NCBI RefSeq assembly: GCF_029581395.1
Contig: NZ_CP121113.1
Coordinates: 1,236,001-1,300,000 of the forward strand
Source: Roseinatronobacter sp. S2
Lineage (GTDB): Bacteria; Pseudomonadota; Alphaproteobacteria; Rhodobacterales; Rhodobacteraceae
Reading direction: 5' to 3'
Length of the DNA: 64,000 nucleotides
Position numbers and translations under genes: made by a program. Every line of letters starts with the position of its first letter. Within the stretch, counting starts at the first letter, position 1. A model generated the notes under the pieces. It searched no databases, was not told the origin of the DNA, and saw only the letters and a program-made list of their open reading frames with translations. Below, one piece after another: positions 24,257 through 33,877 of the stretch.

Positions 24257-24391
24257 ATGAAACGCACCTATCAGCCCAGCAATCTGGTCCGCAAGCGCCG
24301 TCACGGTTTCCGTGCACGCATGGCAACCAAAGCCGGCCGCAAGATTCTGAACGCACGTCGTCGTATGGGCCGCAAGAAACTGTCGGCCTAA
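24257..24391 (+). CDS. rpmH: 50S ribosomal protein L34
   Basis: A 44-residue protein, [18 protein letters not shown] through RMGRKKLSA, with the invariant L34 start and Arg/Lys composition. GGAGCG precedes the ATG. It heads the classical rpmH-rnpA-yidD-yidC group. Confidence 0.97.
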   Translation: MKRTYQPSNLVRKRRHGFRARMATKAGRKILNARRRMGRKKLSA

Positions 24392-24426
24392 GGTATTTGG
24401 CCCGAGGTTTCGGGCCGGAAGGGACC

Positions 24427-24843
24427 ATGATGGCACCGCCGAAAGCAGATGTGGCTGGGCAAATCGCCTGCGCTGCGGATGCGTCGGCGGTTTTATCATA
24501 TGAAAAACCCGATATTCTGAAGCGGCGCGCTGATTTCTTGCGCGTGGCAAAAGGCAAACGCATGCCGTGTCCTGCATTTCTGGTGCAGGCCCGCGCGCGT
24601 GGCGATGAAAGCCCCTTTCGCGTTGGGTTCACCTGCTCCAAGAAAGTCGGCAATGCCGTTATGCGCAACCGCGCCAAACGCCGTTTGCGTGAAATCGCGC
24701 GGCTTGTGATGGCGGGGCAGGGGCAGGCAGGCTGGGATTATGTTCTGGTCGGCAGGCCAGATGCGACTGTCAGCCGCGACTTTGGCGCCATGTGCGCCGA
24801 TCTGGAACATGTATTGCAAAAGCTGCACGGGGCAGGGCAATGA
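24427..24843 (+). CDS. rnpA: Ribonuclease P protein component
   Basis: Protein subunit that helps the RNase P RNA mature tRNA 5' ends. It has 138 residues from ATG 24427, or 137 from the adjacent ATG 24430; GGAAGGGA precedes both. The family core is [12 protein letters not shown], then [22 protein letters not shown], the RNR motif. The first 30 residues are a non-conserved extension as in other Rhodobacterales. It overlaps yidD by ATGA. Confidence 0.95.
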   Translation: MMAPPKADVAGQIACAADASAVLSYEKPDILKRRADFLRVAKGKRMPCPAFLVQARARGDESPFRVGFTCSKKVGNAVMRNRAKRRLREIARLVMAGQGQAGWDYVLVGRPDATVSRDFGAMCADLEHVLQKLHGAGQ

Positions 24844-25094
24844 CCCCGCTGGCATGGGTCTTTTCGCTGCCGGTGCGGTTTTACCGCGTCGTGTTCAGCC
24901 CGTGGGTCGGGCATGGCTGCCGCTATCAGCCGACCTGTTCTGCCTATGCGCTGGAAGCGCTGGAACGTCACGGTGCGATCAAGGGCGCGTGGCTTACGAT
25001 GCGGCGCATCGGGCGGTGCCATCCATTGGGGGGGGCGGGCTATGACCCCGTGCCGGGCGCGGATGCCGATCATGATGCAAAACAGCATCGCTGA
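24840..25094 (+). CDS. yidD: Membrane protein insertion efficiency factor YidD
   Basis: A small 84-residue protein aiding YidC-dependent membrane insertion. Family signature: [54 protein letters not shown], with the conserved Cys residues. The start overlaps the rnpA stop; the longer open frame upstream is within rnpA. Confidence 0.95.
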   Translation: MTPLAWVFSLPVRFYRVVFSPWVGHGCRYQPTCSAYALEALERHGAIKGAWLTMRRIGRCHPLGGAGYDPVPGADADHDAKQHR

Positions 25095-25150
25095 TTTTGC
25101 AGTGCGGCGGGTTTTATTGCATAGGCATATAATCAAGGATGGTTCCCCGA

Positions 25151-26020
25151 ATGCTTGACGAAACTGCTGATCTTCCGCTTATTTTGCAAGGTGCCCCTGA
25201 CACGACCGAATTTCGCAAACTGCGCAAGCGCATCATCCGCGAAACCCGCGCCGTGATCGAGCAGTATGGCATGATCGAGCAAGGGGCGCGCTGGCTGGTT
25301 TGCCTGTCGGGCGGAAAAGACAGCTACACATTGCTGGCAGCATTGATCGAGTTGAAATGGCGCGGGCTGTTGCCGGTGGAGATTCTGGCCTGCAATCTGG
25401 ATCAGGGCCAGCCGAACTTTCCGGCGACGGTGCTGCCCGAATTCCTGACACGGATGCAGATCGCGCACCGAATCGAATACAGGGACACCTATTCCATTGT
25501 TGTGGACAAGGTGCCGCAAGGGCGCACCTATTGCGCGCTGTGTTCGCGGTTGCGGCGTGGCAACCTGTATCGCATTGCCCGCGAAGAAGGGTGCAGCGCT
25601 GTGGTGCTGGGCCATCACCGCGATGATCTGCTGGAAACCTTTTTCATGAACCTGTTTCACGGCGGGCGTATGGCGACCATGCCGCCGAAACTGCTGAATG
25701 AAGACAGGGATATGTTTGTCTACCGCCCACTGGCTTTTGTTCCAGAAGACGATTGTGACCGGTTTGCGCGGGCCATGAATTTCCCCATCATTCCCTGTGA
25801 TCTGTGCGGGTCGCAAGAAGGGTTGCAACGCATGCAGGTCAAGGCGCTGCTGGATGAATGGGAAAAGCGCAGTCCGGGACGACGGAATGTCATGTTCCGT
25901 GCCTTGATGAATGTGCGTCCATCGCATATGCCGGACCCACAGCTTTTCGACTTTCTGGCCCTTGCGCGCGGGGCCAAACGCCCGCCCGACCCGAATGCGC
26001 CCCCTGATCTGACCTTGTGA
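25151..26020 (+). CDS. ttcA: tRNA 2-thiocytidine biosynthesis protein TtcA-like
   Basis: Thiolates cytidine 32 of certain tRNAs using ATP and an iron-sulfur cluster. The PP-loop is [13 protein letters not shown]. Two CxxC pairs expected for the cluster are CALC in [11 protein letters not shown] and CDLC in PCDLCGSQE. The region [19 protein letters not shown] is also typical. The ATG at 25151 is preferred since GGATGG lies eight bases upstream; an ATG at 25139 would add four residues. It sits between yidD and yidC, an insertion into the usual gene order. Confidence 0.88.
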   Translation: MLDETADLPLILQGAPDTTEFRKLRKRIIRETRAVIEQYGMIEQGARWLVCLSGGKDSYTLLAALIELKWRGLLPVEILACNLDQGQPNFPATVLPEFLTRMQIAHRIEYRDTYSIVVDKVPQGRTYCALCSRLRRGNLYRIAREEGCSAVVLGHHRDDLLETFFMNLFHGGRMATMPPKLLNEDRDMFVYRPLAFVPEDDCDRFARAMNFPIIPCDLCGSQEGLQRMQVKALLDEWEKRSPGRRNVMFRALMNVRPSHMPDPQLFDFLALARGAKRPPDPNAPPDLTL

Positions 26021-26110
26021 CAGGATAAAACAGGGAAAACCGCTTGACCTTTGCCCAGTGCTTCTGTTGAACCGGGCGCGACCCATTATGTGACAGGAAA
26101 CGGCCTTTTC

Positions 26111-27883
26111 ATGGACGAACAGAACCGCAATCTGCTTTTGGCCTTTGCTCTCAGCCTGTTTGTGCTGGTTGTCTGGATGTGGATGTTCCCACCGCCCGAA
26201 CCCGCGCCGCAGGACGCCGCCGATGTGGCTGAACTGCCCCTTGCCGAAGGCGAGCAGGCGCCCGCTATGGTCGAAGGGCTTGACAGCGACGGGCTGCCGG
26301 AATTGCCGCGTATCGACATCGATACCCCGCGTCTGGTCGGCACGATCAACCTGCGTGGTGGCCGCATCGACGATCTGGCGCTGCGCGATTACCGTGAAAC
26401 GGTCGATGCCGATTCCGACATTGTGCATTTGCTGACCCCCGAAGGTTCGCGTGAGGCGTTCTACGCGCTGCATGGCTGGCGGCCGGGCCGTGATATGGGC
26501 TGGGATGACGTGCCGGGTGCCAGCACCGCCTGGGAACTGGTGGACGGCACGCGCCTTGCACCGGGCGCGCCTGTGATGCTGGCCTGGACCAACGATCAGG
26601 GCGTGCGGTTCACACAACGCTATGATGTGGACGAAAACTTCATGTTCACCATCACGCAAGGCGTTGAAAACACAGGTGATGTCACGGCGCGGGTTGCGCC
26701 CTATGGCTTGCTTTCACGCCATGGCGAACCGTCCGATCTGGAAAATTTCTTCATCAGTCATGAAGGGTTCATCGAAGTTGCCGATGGCAAGCTGAATGAA
26801 GACAAATACAAGGCCATTCGTGACCTGCGCGTCCATGAGCGCGAGAATACGAATGCGCGTGTGACCGAAGTTGCTGAAAACGGCTGGCTGGGCATCAGTG
26901 ACAAATACTGGATGGCGATGCTTGTGCCCGAACCGGGGCAGGCGTTTTCAGCCGTGTCGCGGTTTATTCCGTCGCGCGATGTCTACCAGACCCGCGCCGA
27001 CCTGCCGACACTGGTTGTCGGTCCGGGCGAAAGCGAACAGGTCCAGACGATGTTCTTTGCCGGTGCCAAGGAATGGAGCATCATCCGCGCCTATGAACGT
27101 GAACTGGGGATTGACCGGTTCATTGATGCGATTGACTGGGGCTGGTTCTTCTTTCTGACCAAACCCATCTTTGCGACGCTGTATTTCATCAATGGAATCA
27201 TCGGAAATATGGGGTGGTCCATCATTACCCTGACGCTGCTGATCAAGGCCGTGTTGCTGCCGTTGGCGTGGAAATCCTATGTCAGCATGGCCAAGATGAA
27301 GGAACTTCAGCCCGAAATGATGGCGCTGAAGGAACGCGCGGGCGATGACCGCCAGATGATGCAGCAGGAAATGATGAAGCTGTATAAGGAAAAGAAGGTG
27401 AACCCCGCTGCGGGCTGCCTGCCGATCCTGTTGCAAATTCCGATCTTCTTCTCGCTTTATAAGGTTATTTTCGTCACGATCGATTTGCGCCATGCGCAAT
27501 GGTTCGGCGTGTTCAACGATCTGTCCGCGCCTGACCCCACATCCATCATGAACCTGTTCGGGTTGTTGCCTTGGGCGGCACCGCACCCCGAAAGCATTCT
27601 GGCGATGGTGTTCATTGGCATTCTGCCCATCTTGCTGGGTGTGTCGATGTGGTTGCAGATGAAACTGAACCCGACACCCACCGAACCCATTCAGCAGGCC
27701 GTGATGATGTGGATGCCGTGGATATTCATGTTCATGCTGGGCTGGTTTGCATCGGGTCTGGTGCTGTACTGGATCGCGAACAACGTCATCACCTTTACGC
27801 AGCAATATTCCATCATGGCGATGAATGGCAGCAGGCCGGATCTTCTGGGTAATATTGGCGTGAAAAAGAAGAAGAAGGGCTAG
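26111..27883 (+). CDS. yidC: Membrane protein insertase YidC
   Basis: Inserts and folds inner-membrane proteins, alone or with SecYEG. A 590-residue Gram-negative form: N-terminal segment LLLAFALSLFVLVVWMWMF, a periplasmic beta domain of about 300 residues, then five C-terminal segments. The catalytic region includes GNMGWSIITLTLLIKAVLLPLAWKS and a lysine-rich tail (KKKKKG). The ATG at 26111 starts MDEQNRNLLLA, the usual YidC N-terminus. Confidence 0.96.
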   Translation: MDEQNRNLLLAFALSLFVLVVWMWMFPPPEPAPQDAADVAELPLAEGEQAPAMVEGLDSDGLPELPRIDIDTPRLVGTINLRGGRIDDLALRDYRETVDADSDIVHLLTPEGSREAFYALHGWRPGRDMGWDDVPGASTAWELVDGTRLAPGAPVMLAWTNDQGVRFTQRYDVDENFMFTITQGVENTGDVTARVAPYGLLSRHGEPSDLENFFISHEGFIEVADGKLNEDKYKAIRDLRVHERENTNARVTEVAENGWLGISDKYWMAMLVPEPGQAFSAVSRFIPSRDVYQTRADLPTLVVGPGESEQVQTMFFAGAKEWSIIRAYERELGIDRFIDAIDWGWFFFLTKPIFATLYFINGIIGNMGWSIITLTLLIKAVLLPLAWKSYVSMAKMKELQPEMMALKERAGDDRQMMQQEMMKLYKEKKVNPAAGCLPILLQIPIFFSLYKVIFVTIDLRHAQWFGVFNDLSAPDPTSIMNLFGLLPWAAPHPESILAMVFIGILPILLGVSMWLQMKLNPTPTEPIQQAVMMWMPWIFMFMLGWFASGLVLYWIANNVITFTQQYSIMAMNGSRPDLLGNIGVKKKKKG

Positions 27884-27887
27884 GCAC

Positions 27888-28637
27888 ATGGGGTGGCGGC
27901 TGGCGCATATTTTCCGCCATCCCATCAAGGCGCATGGTCGGCAAGAGCTGGCACATGTCGCCCTGAGCGAGGGGCGTTGCCTGCCGTTCGACCGTCAGTG
28001 GGCTGTCGCCCATGAAGCGGCCAGATTGCGCGACGGCTGGAACCCGTGCATGAATTTCACGCGCGGCGCGAAAACCCCCGCATTGCAGGCAATTTCCGCG
28101 CAGCTGGATGACGGGACGGGCCAGATCACCCTGACCCATCCGGCACGCCCGTCCCTGACATTTGCCCCCGATACCGCACAAGGACAGGCGGATTTTCTGA
28201 ACTGGGTTGCGCCACTGATGGCGGGCGGGCGCGCACAGCCGGTGCGGCTGGTCACCGCAGGGCGGGGCATGACGGACACGGATTTCGAATCCGTATCCAT
28301 CCTGAACCTTGCGTCAAACCGTGTGCTGGGCAAACGTCTGGGCCGTGATCTGGGACTTGACCGCTGGCGCGGCAATCTGTGGTTGGACGGGCTTGCCCCA
28401 TGGGAAGAATTTGACCTGCTGGACCGCGAACTGGCCATCGGGGACGCGCGGCTGAAAATTGTCGAACGTATCACCCGGTGTCGCGCGACAATGGTGGATT
28501 GCGCCACGGGCCGGATTGATGTTGATACGCTTGCGGAACTGGACGCAGGCTATGGCCACACAGATTTTGGCGTCTACGCCATTGTCACGCGCGGCGGCAC
28601 CATCCGCACGGGCGACACACCGGAGCTTTGCGCATGA
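27888..28637 (+). CDS. MOSC-domain protein
   Basis: A 249-residue protein with a MOSC N-terminal beta-barrel (residues 1-90) and a MOSC domain (about 120-245). It has the expected conserved Cys in VERITRCRATMVD and the upstream SVSILNLAS / RWRGNLWLDG segments. MOSC domains handle molybdenum-cofactor sulfur or related oxo-transfer substrates; this member's reaction is unknown. It lies between yidC (4 bases) and engB (ATGA overlap). Confidence 0.85.
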   Translation: MGWRLAHIFRHPIKAHGRQELAHVALSEGRCLPFDRQWAVAHEAARLRDGWNPCMNFTRGAKTPALQAISAQLDDGTGQITLTHPARPSLTFAPDTAQGQADFLNWVAPLMAGGRAQPVRLVTAGRGMTDTDFESVSILNLASNRVLGKRLGRDLGLDRWRGNLWLDGLAPWEEFDLLDRELAIGDARLKIVERITRCRATMVDCATGRIDVDTLAELDAGYGHTDFGVYAIVTRGGTIRTGDTPELCA

Positions 28638-29287
28638 CACAACTGCCTTTCCCCATTTCCGAAGAACCAACCCCTGAGGCCGCCGAACGGGGGCGCAAAC
28701 TGATGACCGGTCAGGTGGAATTCCTGAAAGGGGTGGTCGCCATGGACGGCCTGCCGCCTGCAGACAGGATGGAAGTGTGCTTTGCTGGCCGTTCCAACGT
28801 GGGCAAATCAAGCCTGATCAATGCGCTGACGGGGCGTAAGGCGATTGCGCGCACGTCCAACACGCCCGGCCGGACGCAGGAAATCAACTATTTCACAGTT
28901 GCGGACAGTCATTATCTGGTAGATTTGCCCGGCTATGGTTTCGCCAAAGCGCCCATTCCCATTGTGGAACGGTGGCAGCGCCTGCTGAAAGCCTATCTGT
29001 CGGGGCGGGCCACATTGCGACGGGCGTTCTTGCTGGTGGATATGCGCCACGGGGTCAAGCCGGTCGATGCGGAAATCATGAAACTTCTGAACAGTTCCGC
29101 AGTCACCTTTCAGGTGGTGCTGACCAAGGCTGACAAGCTGGGCAGTGCAGCACGGGACCAGACATTGGAACAGGTGCGCAGCGCGCTTGCCAAACATCCC
29201 GCCGCATATCCGGAAATTATTGTCACCTCCTCCGAGACGGGGGACGGTATTCCCACTTTGCGCGCGATTATCGCGGACCTGACTTAA
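28634..29287 (+). CDS. engB: Ribosome biogenesis GTPase EngB/YsxC
   Basis: GTPase required for 50S assembly, 217 residues. G1 is GRSNVGKS (52-59), G2 lies around [12 protein letters not shown]3 is DLPGYG, G4 is TKAD and G5 is VTSSETG. The ATG at 28634 overlaps the MOSC stop; a TTG six bases upstream is not needed. Confidence 0.95.
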   Translation: MTQLPFPISEEPTPEAAERGRKLMTGQVEFLKGVVAMDGLPPADRMEVCFAGRSNVGKSSLINALTGRKAIARTSNTPGRTQEINYFTVADSHYLVDLPGYGFAKAPIPIVERWQRLLKAYLSGRATLRRAFLLVDMRHGVKPVDAEIMKLLNSSAVTFQVVLTKADKLGSAARDQTLEQVRSALAKHPAAYPEIIVTSSETGDGIPTLRAIIADLT

Positions 29288-29288
29288 C

Positions 29289-30173
29289 ATGAAGAAGCAA
29301 CGCCCCATGACACAGGATTGGTTTGCCACCGCCCGGACCCTGTCCGAGGCCCTACCGTATTTGCAGCGCTATTCCGGCGCAATCGTCGTCATCAAATTTG
29401 GCGGCCACGCCATGGGCGATGCCGAAGAGATGGCGTCTTTCGCGCGCGATGTGGTGCTGATGCGTCAGGTCGGTGTGAACCCCGTCATCGTGCATGGTGG
29501 CGGACCGATGATTAACGAAATGCTGCAAAAGCTGGACATCCAGTCCGAATTCGTGCGCGGCAAGCGTGTGACCGATGCGGCCACCATGAATGTGGTTGAA
29601 ATGGTGCTGTCAGGGTCTGTGAACAAACGCATTGTGCAGGCTATCCAGCTGGAAGGCGGCAAGGCTGTCGGGCTGTCGGGCAAGGATGGGGGCATGGTCA
29701 CCTGCGAACCTGACGACCCCGAACTGGGGCTTGTGGGCCGCCCGTCAAGCATTAACACCGAATTGCTGCATCATCTGTTCACAGGCGGGTTTATTCCGGT
29801 CATAGCGCCGCTGGGCATGGGGTTGCAGGGCGAGACATATAACATCAACGGCGACACGGCCGCAGGTGCCATTGCCGCCGCGCTGAAGGCCGACCGCCTG
29901 CTGCTGCTGACGGATGTGTCTGGCGTAAAGAACGAGCACGGTGATGTGGTGACACAGCTTAGCCCCGCCCATGTCCGCACATTGACCCAAAAGGGCGTGA
30001 TTGCGGGCGGCATGATTCCAAAAACGCAAACCGCCCTTGATGCCATTGACGGGGGCGTGCGTGCTGTGGTCATCCTTGACGGGCGCGCGCCCAATGCGTG
30101 CCTGCTGGAATTGTTCACCGATCACGGCGCGGGCAGTATTATCCGCGAGTCCGTGCCATTGGCCAAAGCATAA
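29289..30173 (+). CDS. argB: Acetylglutamate kinase
   Basis: Phosphorylates N-acetyl-L-glutamate in arginine synthesis. The length is 294 residues from ATG 29289 or 288 from ATG 29307; the latter has an AAGAAGC stretch upstream. Kinase marks: [27 protein letters not shown], the [18 protein letters not shown] nucleotide/substrate segment, and [14 protein letters not shown] at the C-terminus. It follows engB by one base. Confidence 0.95.
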   Translation: MKKQRPMTQDWFATARTLSEALPYLQRYSGAIVVIKFGGHAMGDAEEMASFARDVVLMRQVGVNPVIVHGGGPMINEMLQKLDIQSEFVRGKRVTDAATMNVVEMVLSGSVNKRIVQAIQLEGGKAVGLSGKDGGMVTCEPDDPELGLVGRPSSINTELLHHLFTGGFIPVIAPLGMGLQGETYNINGDTAAGAIAAALKADRLLLLTDVSGVKNEHGDVVTQLSPAHVRTLTQKGVIAGGMIPKTQTALDAIDGGVRAVVILDGRAPNACLLELFTDHGAGSIIRESVPLAKA

Positions 30174-30182
30174 GGATGACGC

Positions 30183-30833
30183 ATGCCGCAGGTGCCGGAC
30201 CGCATTGCTGATCTGGCGCAGGCACATGCACTTGCTGTCATGGGCAGTGTTCAGCGTGATCAGGCAGTGTTGCCTGACGGTGTGCAGACGCTGGTTCTGC
30301 TTGGCCCGCACGGGCCGGGCTTCTGGGAAACCTTCACGGCCAGTCCCGAGTATATCGACGGCACCCCCGATCCGATGGACCGCTGGTCGCGCCGTATCAT
30401 TGATGTGATGGCGCAGCAGCTGGGCGCGCGCGCAATCTATCCGTTTGGCGTCCGGCCGCCGCACCCGTTCTACAGTTGGGCGCTGGCAACGGGCCGCGTC
30501 TGGTCGTCGCCTGTGCAATTTCTGGTGCATGACAGGGCGGGACTTTGGGCGTCTTTTCGCGGGGCCTTGGGGTTCGCTGACATGTTGGACCAGCCCGCGC
30601 GCCCCGCAGCCCCCTGCACAGGCTGCGCGCAGCCCTGCACCACAGCCTGCCCTGTGGGCGCATTGACACCGCAAGGGTATGATGTGCCCGCCTGCCATGC
30701 GTTCCTTGACAGTGCGGACGGTCAGCGCTGCATATCGGGGGGCTGCGCTGTGCGGGCCGCCTGTCCGGTGTCGCGCGCTTTTGGCAGGCACCCGGACCAA
30801 TCTGCATTCCATATGAGGCAGTTTCACCCATGA
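30183..30833 (+). CDS. Ferredoxin-like protein with two Cys clusters
   Basis: A 216-residue protein with an N-terminal domain of about 140 residues that I do not recognise, then two cysteine groups: Cys145, Cys148, Cys152, Cys156-Pro (CTGCAQPCTTACPVG) and Cys171, Cys183, Cys188, Cys194-Pro. This layout fits a di-[4Fe-4S] module like those of QueG-type and related iron-sulfur proteins, but the B12-binding or substrate domains of QueG are absent. It lies between argB and a SixA-like phosphatase gene, overlapping the latter by ATGA. The electron partner is unknown. Confidence 0.65.
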   Translation: MPQVPDRIADLAQAHALAVMGSVQRDQAVLPDGVQTLVLLGPHGPGFWETFTASPEYIDGTPDPMDRWSRRIIDVMAQQLGARAIYPFGVRPPHPFYSWALATGRVWSSPVQFLVHDRAGLWASFRGALGFADMLDQPARPAAPCTGCAQPCTTACPVGALTPQGYDVPACHAFLDSADGQRCISGGCAVRAACPVSRAFGRHPDQSAFHMRQFHP

Positions 30834-31342
30834 CCCTACGCCTGATCCTGACACGCCACGCGAAATCCGACTGGGACAACCCGCTGGATTCGGATCATAT
30901 GCGTCCGCTAAACCCGCGCGGGCAACGTGCGGCCCCCGTGATCGGGCGCTGGCTGGTGCGCAAGGGCTATCTGCCGCAGCAAGCGCTGGTGTCGGATGCG
31001 ACACGCACGCGCCAGACATGGGAACGCCTGGGGGCCGAATTTCCCGCAGCCGTGCCCGCACAGTTTGAAGCGGCGCTGTATCATGCAGGGCCGGAAGTGA
31101 TGCTGCGCGTCCTGCGCACGGCGCGCGCGCAAACGGTCATCATGATTGGGCATAATCCGGGCATTGCCGCGTTCGCGCGCATGTTGCTTCGCGTGCCCCC
31201 GACCCACCCGGATTTTGGCCGCTATCCGACCTGTTCAACGCTTGTTGCGGAATTTGACGCAGCCGATTGGGGCGCTGTGGGGTATGGCAGCGGGCAGGCA
31301 GTGGCGTTCATTGTGCCGCGCGATCTGGATCAGCCGGACTGA
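30830..31342 (+). CDS. SixA-like histidine phosphatase
   Basis: A 170-residue phosphoglycerate-mutase-fold phosphatase. The catalytic motif is LILTRHAKSDWDNP with the nucleophilic His, a second catalytic His is in IMIGHNPGIAAFA, and phosphate-binding Arg residues lie in SDATRTRQTWE. SixA removes phosphate from histidine phosphotransfer domains in some bacteria; the substrate here is unknown. Its last 13 bases overlap the convergent atp12 gene tail to tail. Confidence 0.85.
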   Translation: MTLRLILTRHAKSDWDNPLDSDHMRPLNPRGQRAAPVIGRWLVRKGYLPQQALVSDATRTRQTWERLGAEFPAAVPAQFEAALYHAGPEVMLRVLRTARAQTVIMIGHNPGIAAFARMLLRVPPTHPDFGRYPTCSTLVAEFDAADWGAVGYGSGQAVAFIVPRDLDQPD

Positions 31343-32043
31343 AGCGCAAAATAGAAGCGTGCGGCGTCCAGAAACGCGCACCTGCGACCATTGGCCAGCC
31401 TTTCGGCGTCTTCATCGCTGCCCCATTGCTCTATCTGCCAATCTTCGTCCACGCGTGATGCGGTCCACAAGTCCTGCGGGGTGGCGAACCGGTCGATCGT
31501 TGCCAGACCAATAATCAACGATCCCGACATCGACACCAGATCATGAAAGGCCGTCAGTTCGAACGCATCAAGGCGTTCCACATCTGTGCGCATGCTGGCC
31601 AGCAGCACCGCCGGTTGCGGGGCGTGGATCACACCGACATAGGTGGCTGGTCTTACTCCGTAGCGATGCGCGGCCCAGTCCAGCAACGGGTCCCATGCCT
31701 GCGCTTCGCGTGCAATCAGTTCCTGCGGTGCTTGCGCACGGTAACAGGTCAGGTCACTGTCGCCATAATCGGCGATCATCGCGGTCACTTCGGTTTTCTG
31801 GCCACGCACCTTGTCGATTGCGGCATTGGCTGCGCGTGTGGCTGGCATTGTTTCGGGGTTTATGACATCGCCCTGTGCGCGCCATTCGTCCGCGATCAGG
31901 TCCGCGAAAGCACGCGTCGGTACCAGCAGCGGTGCCTTGGCTGGTGTTTTCAGCGAACGCCCGTCCAGCGTGACAGTGAAGCCGCCCTTTGCCGCCTCGA
32001 CTACGGCGTTCGTCCAGAAGCGCTTTTTGACCCAACCGCTCAT
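31330..32043 (-). CDS. ATP12-family F1-ATPase assembly chaperone
   Basis: A 237-residue protein of the ATP12 family, which binds the alpha subunit during assembly of F1-ATPase in mitochondria and alphaproteobacteria. The start KKRFWTNAVVEAAKGGFTVTLDGRSLKTPAKAPL is highly characteristic, followed by IADEWRAQGDVINPETMPATR and the C-terminal FHDLVSMSGSLIIGLA. It overlaps the HAD hydrolase by ATGA as the last gene of an rluC-HAD-atp12 operon. Confidence 0.92.
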   Translation of the reverse strand: MSGWVKKRFWTNAVVEAAKGGFTVTLDGRSLKTPAKAPLLVPTRAFADLIADEWRAQGDVINPETMPATRAANAAIDKVRGQKTEVTAMIADYGDSDLTCYRAQAPQELIAREAQAWDPLLDWAAHRYGVRPATYVGVIHAPQPAVLLASMRTDVERLDAFELTAFHDLVSMSGSLIIGLATIDRFATPQDLWTASRVDEDWQIEQWGSDEDAERLANGRRCAFLDAARFYFALQSG

Positions 32044-32702
32044 GCCTGACCCGCTGCCCAGATGCGCCCCAAGGCCGCGGGCAGGGCCGCAAAATCATCA
32101 ATGACATGTGGACCCAGCGCATCGGCAGGGTGATAGCCCCAACTGACGCCAAGCGCATGTATTCCCGCCGCGCGCGCCATGTCCATATCATAGGTGGTGT
32201 CGCCCACCATGACCGCATGCGCGGGCGCAATGCCGGTTTCGCGCAGACAGGCATGGATCATCGCGGGATGCGGTTTTGACGGGTGGTCGTCGGATACCTG
32301 CATCGTCGCAAACTGCCCTGCCCAGCCATGCGCGGCCACCAGATGGTCCAGCCCGCGCCGCGATTTTCCGGTTGCGATGCCAAGGACCAGATCGCTTTGC
32401 AGGGCCAGCCCCGCCAACACGTCCGCAGCACCTGCATACAGGGGGGACAGGTCTTGCGCGCGCAAGGACGCAAACGCGTCCTTATAGGCGACAACCAGTT
32501 TCAAGTGTTCTGCCGGGCCCAGTTCCGGTGCCAGCCGTGCCATTGCGACAGGCAGCGACAGCCCGACGATGGACAGAACCTGCGCGCGGGCAGGCAGGTC
32601 ATGCCCAATGGTGCTAAATGCCAGTTCCATGGCTGCCAGAATATGGCCCTGACTGTCCACAAGCGTGCCATCCACATCGAAAATGACAAGGCGTCGGGTC
32701 AT
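32040..32702 (-). CDS. HAD-family hydrolase (phosphoglycolate phosphatase-like)
   Basis: A 220-residue class I HAD phosphatase. Motif 1 is VIFDVDGTLVDS with nucleophile and acid Asp. A helical cap follows (about residues 16-90), motif 2 lies around LVLGIATGKSRRG, motif 3 Lys is in HPSKPHPAM and motif 4 is VMVGDTTYDMDMARAAG. Phosphoglycolate phosphatase is the nearest familiar activity but the substrate is unproved. It overlaps its neighbours by four bases on both sides. Confidence 0.85.
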   Translation of the reverse strand: MTRRLVIFDVDGTLVDSQGHILAAMELAFSTIGHDLPARAQVLSIVGLSLPVAMARLAPELGPAEHLKLVVAYKDAFASLRAQDLSPLYAGAADVLAGLALQSDLVLGIATGKSRRGLDHLVAAHGWAGQFATMQVSDDHPSKPHPAMIHACLRETGIAPAHAVMVGDTTYDMDMARAAGIHALGVSWGYHPADALGPHVIDDFAALPAALGRIWAAGQA

Positions 32703-33736
32703 GTTTCATCCTCGAACGGGTTGGCGGGCACATCGCGTGCATTCCAGCCAAACAGTTTCCAGCTTTGTTCCATATGGTCTGGCAACGGGGCGGTCAGGTC
32801 CAGCAGATTGTTGGTAACCGGATGCATGATCCGCAAGGACCGCGCATGCAGATGCAGCTTGCGGCTGACCGCGCCGCCGATACCCGCGCCCCAGCCATCG
32901 CCCAGATTTTCCTGCGCAGACCCGCCATATTTGCCATCACCGATGATGGGATGGCCCATTTCTGCCATATGTGCGCGCAACTGGTGGGTGCGGCCCGTGA
33001 TCGGTGACAGCGCCATCCATGCCGCGCGCCCCGCCAGCCGTTCCAGAACTGCAAATTCGGTCATGGCACGTTTCGCGCCTTCGGTCTGGTCCACTTCGGC
33101 GGGGTGGATGCAGCGCATCTTTTCGCCTGCACCGCGCCCGCCGGTTTTCAACAAGCCGTAACGGATTGTGCCCTTGGCAGGCTGGGGAACACCCGCGACC
33201 AGCGCCCAGTATATCTTGCGCGCTTCACGGTGACGAAAGGCCTCGGCCAGACGACGGGCCACGCGCGGGGTGCGCGCCAGCAGCAGCACCCCTGACGTGT
33301 CCTTGTCCAGCCTGTGCACCAGAACGGGGCGTTCCTTGAACCCGAAGGTCAATGCCTCGGTCAGCCCGTCGACATGGCGCGCGCCCTGTCCGCTGCCGCC
33401 CTGACTGGGCAGACCGGCGGGCTTGTTCAGCGCGATGATATGGGCATCTTTCCAAAGAACGGCGCGCTGGATCATTTCGGCGTCGGCGGGCGATATGCCT
33501 GTTTTCGGGGTGGGGGGGGCTGCGGGTGTGTCGGGCAGGGGCGGGATACGCACGGTCTGGCCAGCCTCGATGCGGCTGGACGCCTTGACCCGCCCGCCAT
33601 CAACGCGGATTTCGCCCTTGCGGCAGGCTTTCTCGATCAGGATTTGTGTGATCTGCGGGAATTGCCGCTTCAGCCAGCGATCCAGCCTTTGCCCGCCATC
33701 TTCCGGCCCCACCTGTCGTGTTTGCACTGCGCTCAT
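32699..33736 (-). CDS. RluC/RluA-family 23S rRNA pseudouridine synthase
   Basis: Isomerises uridines in RNA. A 345-residue protein with an S4 RNA-binding domain (QRLDRWLKRQFPQITQILIEKACRKGEIRVDG, about residues 14-60) and the RluA-type catalytic domain, whose motif HRLDKDTSGVLLLART holds the catalytic Asp. The ATG at 33736 has AAGGA eight bases upstream (AAGGAACAGATC-ATG), which rules out the long upstream extension. RluC (positions 955, 2504, 2580) is the likeliest target by S4 content and length; the exact sites are inferred. Confidence 0.88.
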   Translation of the reverse strand: MSAVQTRQVGPEDGGQRLDRWLKRQFPQITQILIEKACRKGEIRVDGGRVKASSRIEAGQTVRIPPLPDTPAAPPTPKTGISPADAEMIQRAVLWKDAHIIALNKPAGLPSQGGSGQGARHVDGLTEALTFGFKERPVLVHRLDKDTSGVLLLARTPRVARRLAEAFRHREARKIYWALVAGVPQPAKGTIRYGLLKTGGRGAGEKMRCIHPAEVDQTEGAKRAMTEFAVLERLAGRAAWMALSPITGRTHQLRAHMAEMGHPIIGDGKYGGSAQENLGDGWGAGIGGAVSRKLHLHARSLRIMHPVTNNLLDLTAPLPDHMEQSWKLFGWNARDVPANPFEDET

Positions 33737-33877
33737 GATCTGTTCCTTGTGTGTGGCCCTTCCTTTTCCTGCCCGTGGCCTGTTGTCAACCGATTGCCCT
33801 GCGCGCGCCCCCCCTGATGTGCGGATCAGCGCGGCATCTTGCCAAAACACACGCGGGGGAACAGGCGGGGCAACAGG

